Source of the DNA: Spinacia oleracea
Taxonomy: Eukaryota > Streptophyta > Magnoliopsida > Caryophyllales > Amaranthaceae
DNA length: 64,000 nucleotides
NCBI RefSeq assembly: GCF_020520425.1
Contig: NC_079491.1
Span: 28,573,449-28,637,448 of the forward strand
Direction of reading: 5' to 3'
Below the pieces are notes generated by a model. It was not told where the DNA came from. It made no database searches and saw nothing but the letters and a program-made list of their open reading frames with translations. Shown in pieces: positions 35,413-46,800 of this stretch (position 1 is its first letter; each line of letters opens with the position of its first letter). The position numbers and the translations under genes are program-made.

Positions 35413-35483
35413 CGCGTGAAGCCCACGCGCGCGTGGGGGAGTCAGCGGACTGACAGGCGCGTGGCCGTCAGGCCGCCTGACAG

Positions 35484-38400
35484 AAAACGCGCTGATACTT
35501 TCTCATTTTCCTCCTTGTAGGGGGTTAAAGTACGTTGAAAGGCAAGTAGTCAAAATATTATAAACGCCATAATAAAGAACTTTAATTTTGGGTTTCATAA
35601 CAATAAAACTCAATACCTTGTCCAAATTATAACAATAACTTGGTGCGATTTCAATTTAAAATGGAAAAATAGAGTTTTCATGGAGATTTACTTTATTACA
35701 ATTATTGCCACTAAATAAATAACACACAGAGACACTAATAAAAAAAGGATTCTCAACACTTATTGGGCATTATGCTATTATATACGAAATAATTAAATAA
35801 GCCTCTAAAAAAGTTCAAAGAAACATGCAATTATAAGTCTATAAAAATGGAGTACAAAAAACATTACTAGAAGAAAATCTTATGGAAATTTTAAAAAAAA
35901 TCTTTTTGAAGAAAAATAACACTATAATTTTTGTTTCTGTAAAAGCAAAATCATGAATCTTATAGAAACAACCATTTTTTTTTTAAAGTAAACTGATGAA
36001 GAAAATACGACTTGTTAGGGAAAAAGGAAAAAAAGTGAAGAATTTAGAGAATTAACAAATGACAAGTAAAAGACGAAAAAATTCATATTCAATGTCCTCT
36101 TAGGATTTTTCGAACCAAAACAACCTATGTAGCATTATCAATAAGCAACCATTTTGCTACAGGTATATTTCATTATCATTATTGTAAGTTAATTACACAT
36201 ATATTAATTATTTTAAGTGCAATTAATTACCTCAAAATCAGTTTAACCATTTTTTATAAAAATAAAACCGGGGTTCCTTTAGACCCTTATAGGACCATAT
36301 ATATATGGACGCCTCTGACTGTGGCGTGTCGTTCACGTGCTTTTTTTTAATTGGAAAATTTGTCAAAATAGGCCTTTTATATGTTTGACTTTGCGAGAAA
36401 AAAAATCTTTTATATTTTTCTAAATTTGGCAATTTCATACGTAGTACCTTATTATTTTTATTGTTTTTGCAACAAACAACCTTTGTTACCTTTTATTGTG
36501 ATTTTTTTTTTTAATTGTCGTGCTAGCTAACATCATTATAATCTTACATTTAGATAATAAGTAGAATTAATGTTGAGGCCTAAAACTAGTTAGAAGGAAT
36601 TCCAACATGTCAGAGATCAAGGAATACATAACTCTAATATGCTTCTCAAAGATTGCTATAAGAATTCCAATAATATGTTAAAGGGATGCAAGAGAAAACC
36701 AATCATCTAGTTAATGGGTAAGTTGGATTAGGAGGATGGTATACTATGCAAAGGGTTTTAGCAAAAGGGAAGGGCTGAAGAGCTTTGACGGGATCATAAT
36801 GCTATATGTAATTAAGATAATCTAATTCATAGGGGTCTAGTAGAAGTGAGTAGCATAATTGATTAACCAAGTAGACTTACATAAATTTAAAGTTGATCAT
36901 GAAAAAGACACATTTGTTTAATTTGGAAATAAAGGTATGTTTCTGCTACATGCTAGATACGTGTAATTCCATGAGTATTCCTTGTTGACGTGTCATGACA
37001 TGCACCCACAAGAGAAAGTAAAACATGATAATGAGAACTTAATTCACCATGCATACCATATACAAACATATGCCAAGGTTTGTGCTTATATATTTACATT
37101 CATGTAAGGTCATAACTAGTGGGAAGTTACACCTTACCCAGAACCTCTTCCTCCTACTTACATGAACATGGTTGGTAGGACTAGCAAAAAGAAGAGGGCA
37201 AAGGAACAAGAGGAAGGTCATGATAAACATAAGAGAGGCAATCAAAACAAAATAATAAGTTCAGTTCCTTTATGACTTCCATGTGAATCTTGAATGATTT
37301 TAACACAATAAAATAAAATCATCTTCCAATAAAATATTTCAAATGTTGTTTCTCGCAAAAAACAATAAAAAAATTACGGTTAGAAATTGCCAAAAAATTA
37401 TAAAAGGCTATTTCTCGCAAAGTCAAACATATAAAACGTTTGTTTTGGCAAATTTTCCAAGAAAAAAAAACGCCCGTAATCGACACGTCATAATAAACGC
37501 CGGAAGGTCAACCCCTGAAAATGAACTAACCATGTTTCGCACAATTTTTTTTAAAAGGTCTGAATTTGTCAGAAATTTCATAAAAGATTATTTCTCACAA
37601 AAGTAGACCTATAAATTTTTTTTTTTTAAATTGCGAATCTAAAATTAGTTTAACTTAGTTATTTAGAAGATTGAATATGTATTAGCCAATGATCATCATT
37701 TTAGCTAATACCGTACCGGCCTAGTGTCCTACATATTCACACGATTTCTAGTCTAGTCAATATTCAGAATAACAGAAAGGTAGTCCACATTTTGAAGATT
37801 ATATTTGACTAAAGAAAGAAAACAAAAAAATTTGAGTCTGAGTGTAACGATGTTACAAATGCATAAATGTTACTATTTGTGTTGGGTTACAAATAGAGAG
37901 ATAACATAATGAATTTAATAGTGAAAGTTAAGTCAAAGAAGAATCCATGAGGTGTTGCCGTGTTGGTGGGAGAGTTGTTGATAAGTTACCTTTGAACTTT
38001 GACATCATACACTCGAGTATTCAATTTTTCATAGCATGGCCAATAATTTTAAATAGTTTATGCAAGAATCAATAGGGTTGATAACTATTTAGGTGTAAAG
38101 AAGATTGTTGCAAGGTAGACGTGATTTGATCACATATGTTGAACAAATCTTTAAAACTTTAACCAACTAAGTTAGTTGACATTCATATTAACAAAGGTAA
38201 TTACGAGATTTATCAGATTTCATGGCAATAATACGTCTTACTAACTATATTCTTCGTATATGATTTAAACTTATCTTACTCGGAACAAATTGTATATAAA
38301 ATTCCTCGTAAGGTTTAGACTGTCCAACACTTAGAGCAAGACATCAACTTCCTTAGAGGAAACTAATCAAAATAATCGTTCATAAAAAGGTATCCTAGAT

Positions 38401-38898
38401 GTTCCTGCTTTTCCACGGTTAAACCTTTAGCACATACTGAGAACCACCACCAAATACTTCCAAGTAGACCACAAAGTCTTTCTCACTCCACCAAATATAG
38501 AGTTGTAGTTTGTAGATGGTGAATACCCTTTCTTTTTTATTAGGTATGGTTAATAGTCTTAATACCTTGTAGTTTGTAGATTGGTGGATACCATTTCTCA
38601 TTTTACTCAATTTGGTAAGATTCAGCTCTAGTCCGACCACTTTAATTTGTTCCTTAATTTTTTTTTTTTTTAAAGTGAGAACTAAAAGATAAAAAGTAGG
38701 TTGAAATCCAATATCCGGTAGTGGTAGGTTAAGTGAAAGTTTTGAAGGTAATTTCTGACAACAAAAATGTTACTGCGTAGTTTTCGTAAAAAATTACAGA
38801 GTAACAATTATGACATGTCCCGTGGTCAGGATGTAACCAAACAATTCATCACCCAATGTTCATTTTGTGACCCCCATAGTAGGGAAAAAGTTTTTAAA
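35484..38898. other. Intergenic DNA with an inverted repeat pair
   Basis: No gene seen. About 150 bp at 36290-36440 and 37370-37510 are inverted copies (shared words TATATGTTTGACTTTGCGAG, GGAAAATTTG.CAAAA, TTTGGCAATTTC) at about 75 percent by eye. A weaker direct relative is at 37540-37620. They enclose roughly 0.9 kb with no recognisable gene, so they may be the arms of an old non-autonomous DNA transposon. The rest is AT-rich with nothing identified. Confidence 0.5.
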
Positions 38899-38902
38899 CT
38901 GA

Positions 38903-39086
38903 GCCCCTGTTCTTTTTGGCTTAATTTCAGTTTCAGAACTTATTTGGCAGTTCAGTTCAGTTCAGTTTAGTCCAGTTCAGTTCAGTTCAGTCCAGTTCAG
39001 TTCACTTCAGTTTAATTCAGTTTAATTCAATTCAATTTAACTTAACAATAATAATAATAATAATAATAACAGTAATAATAATAATT

Positions 39087-39122
<36 letters not shown>

Positions 39123-39600
39123 TTACTTATATTATTATTTATATTATATTACTTATCATTTATATTTATATTATTATATTACTTATTATTTACATTTATA
39201 TTATTATTATTATTTATAAATAATTATTTATTATTAATTAATATAATTTATTATTTATAATATATTATTATTTTTATTAATTAATTACTGATTATTAGTT
39301 ATTAATTACTAGTATTTAGTTATTAGTTATTAATTATGAATTATTATTATTAATATTAATATTTACCATTTATTATAATTATTTAGTAATCAATTACATA
39401 TTATTATTATTTATTATTTAGTTATTTAGTTATTAATTATTATTTAGTTATTAATTAACATTTTTTATTATTATTTTGTAACTAACTAGTTATTATTTAT
39501 TATTTATTATTTATTTCGGTAATATTCTGTTAAGTTAAGTTAAGTTCAGGAGCATTCAGTTTAGTTCAGTTCAATTCAGTTCAGCTCTAAAGAACAGGGC
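38903..39600. mobile_element. MITE of 698 bp with 4-bp target duplication CTGA
   Basis: Ends GCCCCTGTTCTTT and, inverted at the right, GCCCTGTTCTTT (one C fewer), flanked by CTGA on both sides (38899-38902 and 39601-39604). Inside each end is a subterminal array of CAGTTCAGTT words, in the same orientation on the plus strand at both ends. The centre is an (AAT)n/(ATT)n-type expansion from about 39044 to 39520. No coding content. Confidence 0.75.
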
Positions 39601-39604
39601 CTGA

Positions 39605-41487
39605 CACAAGAAGGGCCGCCTTATAATCGTCACCCAAATTTTGGGTATAAAAACAATTGGAAAATTCTCTATGGTAGTATTATACTTTTGCAAATGTCCC
39701 AAAGCTAGTACATGTATTAGCAGGTCCGGACACATGAGTAAGCAAACGAATCAACCGAACACTTTATCATCAATGTTCGATAATCATCAACAGGCTCAAC
39801 CGAGCAAAGAAATTAGAAAACAGTAGATTTCCCAAGGCTATTTCATACATACTCCAAAAGAAAATGCACTAAGCCCAACACAACAATAATCAGCTATTAG
39901 GTAACAAAATTGCCGAACTTAGGTAACAAAATTCCGGCTAAAAGATAATCTGAAAAATGAATCACTCCACGAGTTTCTGCTAAAGAATAAAAGCAGGTTA
40001 AAATTGGATCAGATTGAATAAAAAATTCAGGAAAAACAAAAGTCCAAGGAGATGGAAGGGGGTGAGAGGAAAACACGAAGAAAATTGAGGGGGAAAGAGG
40101 GGTTGTTGGTTTCACAACCTATAATTTTTTGGAGGGAATGAAATGAGTTAACCATGATTAATTCTAATTAAGTTTTAAGTTAATTTGGTGGAAATTATTA
40201 AAATAATGTTAGATTAGAGATATCCTAAATAACTAGTGCTATTTTAGAGAATGTAGCAAAAAATTTGTTACCAATGAGAGATTACAAAAGTATAATATTA
40301 TGCTACCAATGAGAATTTCCCAAAACAATTTGCAAAGTTTTTGTTGTGTTTGTTTTTTATAATACGGAGTAGCATACATCGTGGATTGTTTGGCAAATGT
40401 TTATTCCAAGGAATAATTTAACTTCTAAAGAAATCAACATTCAAGAAGGTGGGTTCTTGAAAACTGATTTATCTGGTTCCTTCGAATTTGTGCCTCATAT
40501 AGTCATGTATGAAGTTGCTTTTTTTTTGTTTAAGTTGTAATTTGATAAACATATAAGCAAATACAGAGTAAACGCCAAAAGAAAAGCATAAACTTTGTAT
40601 ATACTTGATAGTAGTAGAAGTGTATGTTTACCAAAAGAGATCACCTACGATTTTCTCACCCAACTTTGTTTGAGTTGTACATCCAATAATTGATACGTTA
40701 ACTTGTTTCAGCATGTACAAAAAATAGCTAACGTGTCAAATTGATGCTCATTTACATAGCTATACAAAAGGTGGCGTAGAGGCCTCAATATGGTGGTCTT
40801 GATCAATTCAGTCGTTCTTCCAAGCACGAGGCAAATATTTGAGACGAGTCTTTGAATTGAACAACCTTGAAATTGGAAAAATAAAATAAAAAATAATGTG
40901 GTTAATAATCCCAGAATGATAACATCCTACATATTCAGAAATTGAAAACATCATCAAAGCACAAGAGGACTACATATGTATCACCTAAATACTTAACTTG
41001 TCATAATAATACACATAGGAGAAAGATGTAACATGTAGACCAATTCACTTAAGCCAAAATTAGAGAACAATATCTCATGGCAGATGTATGCAATAACTAA
41101 ATTCATTTTTACCCTACTAAGATTTTACTATGTATTCCCACAAAAAGAAGTATGTAATAGCTTCATTTGTCAGTTAACAGTCCCGGAAAAGATGACTTAC
41201 GCTCCACAACAACTCAACAATAGAAATATCACTGAGCTCCATTAACACTAACTTGTCTCCAAACAAACCGTCTGATTGGGCTAGAAATATGGTCACTATA
41301 CTCCCTCTATTTACCTTTTTGTCTATCACAATACCCTATCTCACCCTTTCATTCTGCCCAGGCACTCAAGAAAATCAAGGCTACCCTCTTTAGCTGTCGC
41401 AAAAATGAGCAAAATTGAGAACTGCAACTCACTAGTTTTTAAAGAAAAGATAGTTACTGAAAAATACAACACCTGTGCACTTGGAAT
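39605..41487. other. Intergenic DNA, nothing identified
   Basis: AT-rich sequence without convincing coding frames, splice pairs or inverted repeats that I could recognise. Short open frames here (for example 40115-39897 minus) lack any family signature. Confidence 0.4.
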
Positions 41488-42157
41488 TCACAGAGTAATC
41501 AGACAACATTTTAAGCTAGCATAATAAAAATCAGTCTCTAGTTTATACTCAATAATTTTATACAAAGCATAATTGACAGAAAATGCCATCAAATGTTTTT
41601 TATGCCTTGAAAACTTTTTAAGTTTACATAGAAACAAAAAGAAAAAGGTTACTTCAAAAACTATTGTGTTACACCAACAAATGCCAACATTATCGGAAAG
41701 CATAGAACAGCATAAGGAAACATATAGATCATTGTCTTCTATGATAATTACTTGATGTATACAATCCCAATCAATTTTAACCATCCTTCATGACAACCCA
41801 AAAAGAAAAAAAAAATTGGTTCACACTTTAAGAGATGGATGGAGTACACAAATTACAATCAGTATCTACGAATAGTCTAAAATTCATAGCGGAAAATTAT
41901 GCTGCAAGAGTAAAGGATCAAGTTACTCACATTGTCTTTGCCATTTCATTTGAGTCGTGAGGTTCATTAACCCTGTACAGCCATAAAGAAAACCATAAAT
42001 TAAAACCAAACTTCCGTGCATACTGTCAAACCCAAAAATCACAGAGTAAAAATCCTCACCATCTGTTAACACTAATCCTCCCGGTTCCATCATCGAGGAC
42101 GAAACTGACGTCAGTAACCTTTTCAATCTTATTAAAAATCATCCCGACAAGCATCAC
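41488..42157 (-). pseudogene. Fragment of a replication protein A 32-kDa subunit (RPA2) gene
   Basis: Three minus-strand exon pieces line up with the RPA2 OB-fold. 42157-42060 gives VMLVGMIFNKIEKVTDVSF and then LDDGTGRISVNR. 41972-41931 gives WVNEPHDSNEMAKTM, joined in phase by GT..AG borders. Around 41640-41570 the frame reads LKKFSRHKKHLMAFSV, like LK.FQGKK.L.AFSV of RPA2. RPA2 is the middle subunit of the single-strand DNA-binding heterotrimer used in replication and repair. Here I find no N-terminal phosphorylation region, no start codon exon and no C-terminal winged helix, so this is a truncated or decayed duplicate. A very diverged intact gene is less likely. Confidence 0.65.
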
Positions 42158-43878
42158 CTAAATCGACAAATTTTCCCACCTTAACTATCACAATTAAACC
42201 TAAAATTGCAACTATAGCACCAAACAATTCAAGTAACTTTAAAAATAACAATCAAGAAAAAATAACAGCATAAATTGTTAACATCAACAAGGAAATGACC
42301 GCTCTCTTTAGATGCTAAAACTGCGTCTTTCCTTTATTTCACTGTTAACAACACCAAAGCCTGAGCATAACAATTATCTAATTCAATTTATCCAAACACT
42401 AAATGAAAATGTAAACCCCAATGAGAATAAATTCTCAATTTCCAATTAATTCATAGAAAAATGAGCGGAAATTAGCATAATTGAATACGAAAAAAAGGAA
42501 ATGAGGGAGAGCAGTACCGAACAATAACGTAGTTATCGAGCACAATTAAAATTTACGAGAAATCTAAATTTGAGTAATACCCCAGCAAATTAATTTCCAA
42601 AATTCTACAAAGAAACTCAACATCATCCATCTAGCATTGTCTGATGGTTTTCTCTTGCACAATGGAGGTGATTTATACAGCCGCTCTAGCGATTGCTAGC
42701 GGTTTCTCGACTTGACGACGTCTTTTATGCATATCAGAAGGTAAAAAATTAAAACAGGAATATAAATCCCAGTGCTCTGATAGATCATACACTTGTACAT
42801 TAGGCAGCAACAGCAAAGTCAGAATTCCCGTGCACTGACAACAGCCTACCAACTATCCAGCTGTTGAGTTTGTGCACACATGTCAATCTCAAATTCTCAA
42901 CTCCAGTATCCCCCCTTCCTCATTAACAACATAAAATTTGGAATCCTATTGCATACCAGAGCTGCCGGATTCACAAGAAATGTCGGCTCAGCGAGACTAT
43001 TGTATGAAACAGGACTATCACGCTAATTTGAACATTCACATGATCACATCTTAATCGCAATATAATCAAAGAGGTATCTCTGTACTAGGTTGATCTGATA
43101 TGCAGCAAAGGGGTTCTTGTTCTTCAGCTGCAGTAATAGGACTAATGTAGGCTGGGGAGTAGAGGATTTAGGCATCTACATTACCATATGACTCAACTAA
43201 ATTGCACAACTCAAATAGTTGGTTCTTTCACTTCCAAAAACACAAAACTAAGGAAACTCTAAAGTCCAAGATATTTTATAAAGAGATGAAACGTCGCCCT
43301 GAATTTGGCATCCAAAACAGGAAATCGTGATTACACTGAAAGTTGACCCAAAAAGCAGAACCTTGTCTTTCCATTATAGTGTTAGACTCAATCTTAAAAG
43401 CTTTGTAAACATTTATTCAAAACTAGTCTTTGAACCAAGTGACCAAGGCATCATAATATACAACAGCAATTGAATTTATGAAAATAAGAAGGAAACTGAA
43501 GATATGTATTCCTCTATGGACAATAATCCACACAGAAAGATGACAAGAACTAGGCAAGTGTCATCATTTAGGTATTCTGATAGGGCGCATTGACCTATGA
43601 CTCTGAATTTGGTTTCTTAATCCTGGTTGAATTCTGAAACATCAGTCGACGCTTAGGACAATGGGTCCCACACCTAAGCCTTAATATGTATGACATTGCT
43701 GAATAAATACAAAACATAGCTCCATCTTATTAATAAAGAATACTCAACGAATTGACAGGAAAAATAAAAATAAAAACAGATGCTTACTGGTGGAACTTGA
43801 GGGATGGGGGCCATAGATAGAATAGGTGCACATCAGTAGTCTTGAAAATAAAGCCTGTACGTTTGTACATTAAACACA
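42158..43878. other. Intergenic DNA and probable 3' UTR of the ALA1-like gene
   Basis: No coding sequence recognised. The right part (roughly 43400-43878) probably holds the 3' UTR and polyadenylation region of the ATPase gene. Minus-strand AATAAA-like words occur, for example near 43411, but no one site stands out. Confidence 0.4.
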
Positions 43879-46800
43879 TCAACTGGCATGCTCTGTTTTT
43901 GCATCTAGCTTTTTCCGCCTTTTCATTATCTCAGCTTCCCTAGCTATCTGAATATCTGAAGGCCAAAACATTTGAAACACAGCTTTGCAAAGAAAGCGGG
44001 GAAGCAATGCCACGACTAAAATTAGGGCAATTGTTAGCCAATAAGTAGGTGTAACTGCAAGATGATAAATGGTCCTGCAAATGCAAAAAGGACGGGTTAC
44101 ACTTTACATAAATAATCATCACAATTCACATAATCACGATGAATTTTAAACTGCAAAAATGAGAACTGACCAGTAGTTCGGAAAAATAGGTATAGAATCC
44201 AAAACCACCATACATACACATGTGATGACTATTGATCCCCATACAGCAGAATGAGTGATAACTACCCAGCGCTGAATGTCCATTGCCAAGTGCATATTAA
44301 CAAGGAGTACAACAGAAATAGTCCACAAACTGCCCAAACTCCAAATATCAAGGGTACTGTCGAAGTATGTATACAGGGGAACATAAAAGAGGACAAGACT
44401 CTGCCATAAGGTGTCCAGCATTGTTATCCAAAAAAGCTGCAAATTATAGCTCTCTTGTCTATGTCCTGCACCGTAGAGCTTTGGATGCTCAAGCAATGTC
44501 TTATGACTCAGGTCCTTATCCAAAATTCCAACAACAATAGTTGGCACAGAAGTGTATATAACAGAATAAAAGACACTGCTCCAATCAGTCAACGCCTGAG
44601 TTGTTGAAAACGCAGTACACATTATATACCTGTCACAAAGAAAGGTGAATGTTATAACTAGTTTTATTGGTTAGAGCAAGGACATATATATAATATCTGA
44701 TTTTTGTTCAACGACCAAAAGGCTAAAAGTTAGCAATACAACCATTCAATCTACAGGATGCTTCAGAAGAACTCTGTAGTGCTCATAAGATGTTCAATAA
44801 ACAACACACTTTTTGTAATTTAATTAAAGGATGAAAGGAAGTTGACAAGAGGAAGGCAATTTGTTGCTAAATATCATAAATTTTGATGTTAACGCAATGA
44901 GGTCCATAAAAATTCTAGTGTGGGCTACTCATAGTAGCTAACTATAATTGCTTCAAAAATGTATAAAGAGACCAACAGCATAAATAATCTAAGATAATAC
45001 AGAGACATTGCATTTAGCTTTCTAGGATAGTCAGAAGGCTAATACTCCGGTACTCCCTTGATTAGCATATTAATACAAAATGAACAACAAATCCAGATCA
45101 GATTACAAACTTTTACATTTCATAGCAACCAGCAAGGAAATGATGCCCCTTAAATAATGAAAAACATCTGACCAAAGGACACCTCACTTCAAAAAAGGCT
45201 AAAAACTGAAATACAACCATGCACCCACTTCCACAAAAAAATCACGGTAAATGTGCAAATAAGAATATTATGGGAGAATAATACGGCCAAAAAAGGTATG
45301 CATTTAATAGAACAAGAGATGAACAACAGATTTATTGAAACTAAGAATTTGTCCAGGTTGATATACTAGGACAAAAACCAGGTTGCACATACCAGAACAG
45401 CATAAGTACAAATACTGCATTTCTGTAGAAGTTGTAGAGGACCAGATAACCAACACGCTGATAGTTCCAATGACCATGCACCAATAGTAGTCTTTTCAAA
45501 AAACGAAATTGTCCCATAGCAAAATCAGACGCCATAACCGCCTGACGTCCTTCCTGACCACAAATTCCAACCCCAACATCCGCCATTTGAATCATTGAAA
45601 CATCGTTTGCACCTAGGTTCATTAACAATTGATTCTTATCTTCGTAAATTGATTATTAACAAACATTGCAGGGTGGGGGGAGGGGCACTTTGAGGAAAAC
45701 AAGTGTTTATGTCAGACAGAATTTGTACATAATCCCACATCAAAAACCAAAGCATTTTCCAATACCTTCAAACTAAGGCCTTTTGTTGGCAAATACTTGA
45801 AATCAGGAACTTGCAAATAACTTGTTGATTGATTTTTAATTTTATATGGAACTCAAAAATCCACAAGTAACAAAGTTTCATCAAAAACTGTAGAATGGCT
45901 TAACTTGGGATTTGTGTATTATTTTATGGAAGTCCAAATCCTAGGGAAATAGAAGTGTTGCAAAAAATAAGTTACATAGCTACCCTCAAGTTTTGATGTG
46001 GGGGGTAGCTATGTAACTTAATTCTGCAAATCTTCTATTTCCCAAGAATTTGGATTTCCATGAGTGCTCCTAGTTGAATAAAGCAAAGCCTAATCAAAGG
46101 ACGACTTGCAGTAATCAGAAAAACCAACTTACCATCACCAATAGCCAGTGTCAAATCATCAGTGCGACTCTTTATTAAATCAACAATCCCAGCCTTTTGC
46201 AAGGGTGCAACACGACAGCAAATCACAACTTGACAAGAAGTTGCAAGATCATAAAGCTGTAGCAAGCAAAAAAGACGATCAACAATAAATAATAATGAGA
46301 TTCTCTTGTACAGATATAAATAAACATATAGTGAAAAAATTATATTCTTATAAAATCAAAAAGAGGCATATGCAGTAAAAGTGGTAACCCAAGTCAAATT
46401 TGTACGACCAATGTACACGGCCAGTTAATGTTTTCCAGATAAAATTTCTCCAAATTCCAACACCAAAAAACAATGAACCAAAGAAGTATACTGCCAGAAA
46501 GTATAAAGCTGTCCCACAAAAAGATAATATGGCCAAAACAAAAATCACACCTGTAACTCAAGATCTTTCTCGAGAATGTAAACCAAACTATTCCCATCAA
46601 TAATTAGAGCCAATGAAGAACTTGTCAATTCTTCTTCTTTTCCTGGGCTCCATGAGACTATATCCGCACTATTTGAATCATCTGGGATCTCAAGATAACC
46701 ATTTGTAGCGTCCTTTTTCCGTACCAAGCTCTCATCTCCACAACATGCTGATGCGACAAAATACTTGGACTTTGCCTCAGCTAAAAGGCTTCTGCACTCT

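Larger units (their letters stand above)
22570..35483. mobile_element. Mutator-like (MULE) composite with two convergent genes
   Basis: Both ends are GC-rich blocks (22570-22635 and about 35413-35483) in AT-rich surroundings. Each block is followed inward by a TATA-like box, a pyrimidine-rich leader and a gene pointing inward. The left end starts CTGACAGCGTCAGACGGGTG. The reverse complement of the right end starts CTGTCAGGCGGCCTGACGG. These are similar but far from perfect inverted repeats, and I found no clean 9-bp target duplication, so the exact ends are provisional. The content (FAR1-type MULE transposase plus an accessory gene) supports one element. Confidence 0.6.

Noticed and set aside
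22570-35483. Exact MULE termini with a 9-bp target duplication
   Set aside because: Flanks GACGGA before 22570 and AAAACGCGC after 35483 do not match, and the inverted ends are only roughly similar, so I give the boundaries as provisional and do not claim a duplication.
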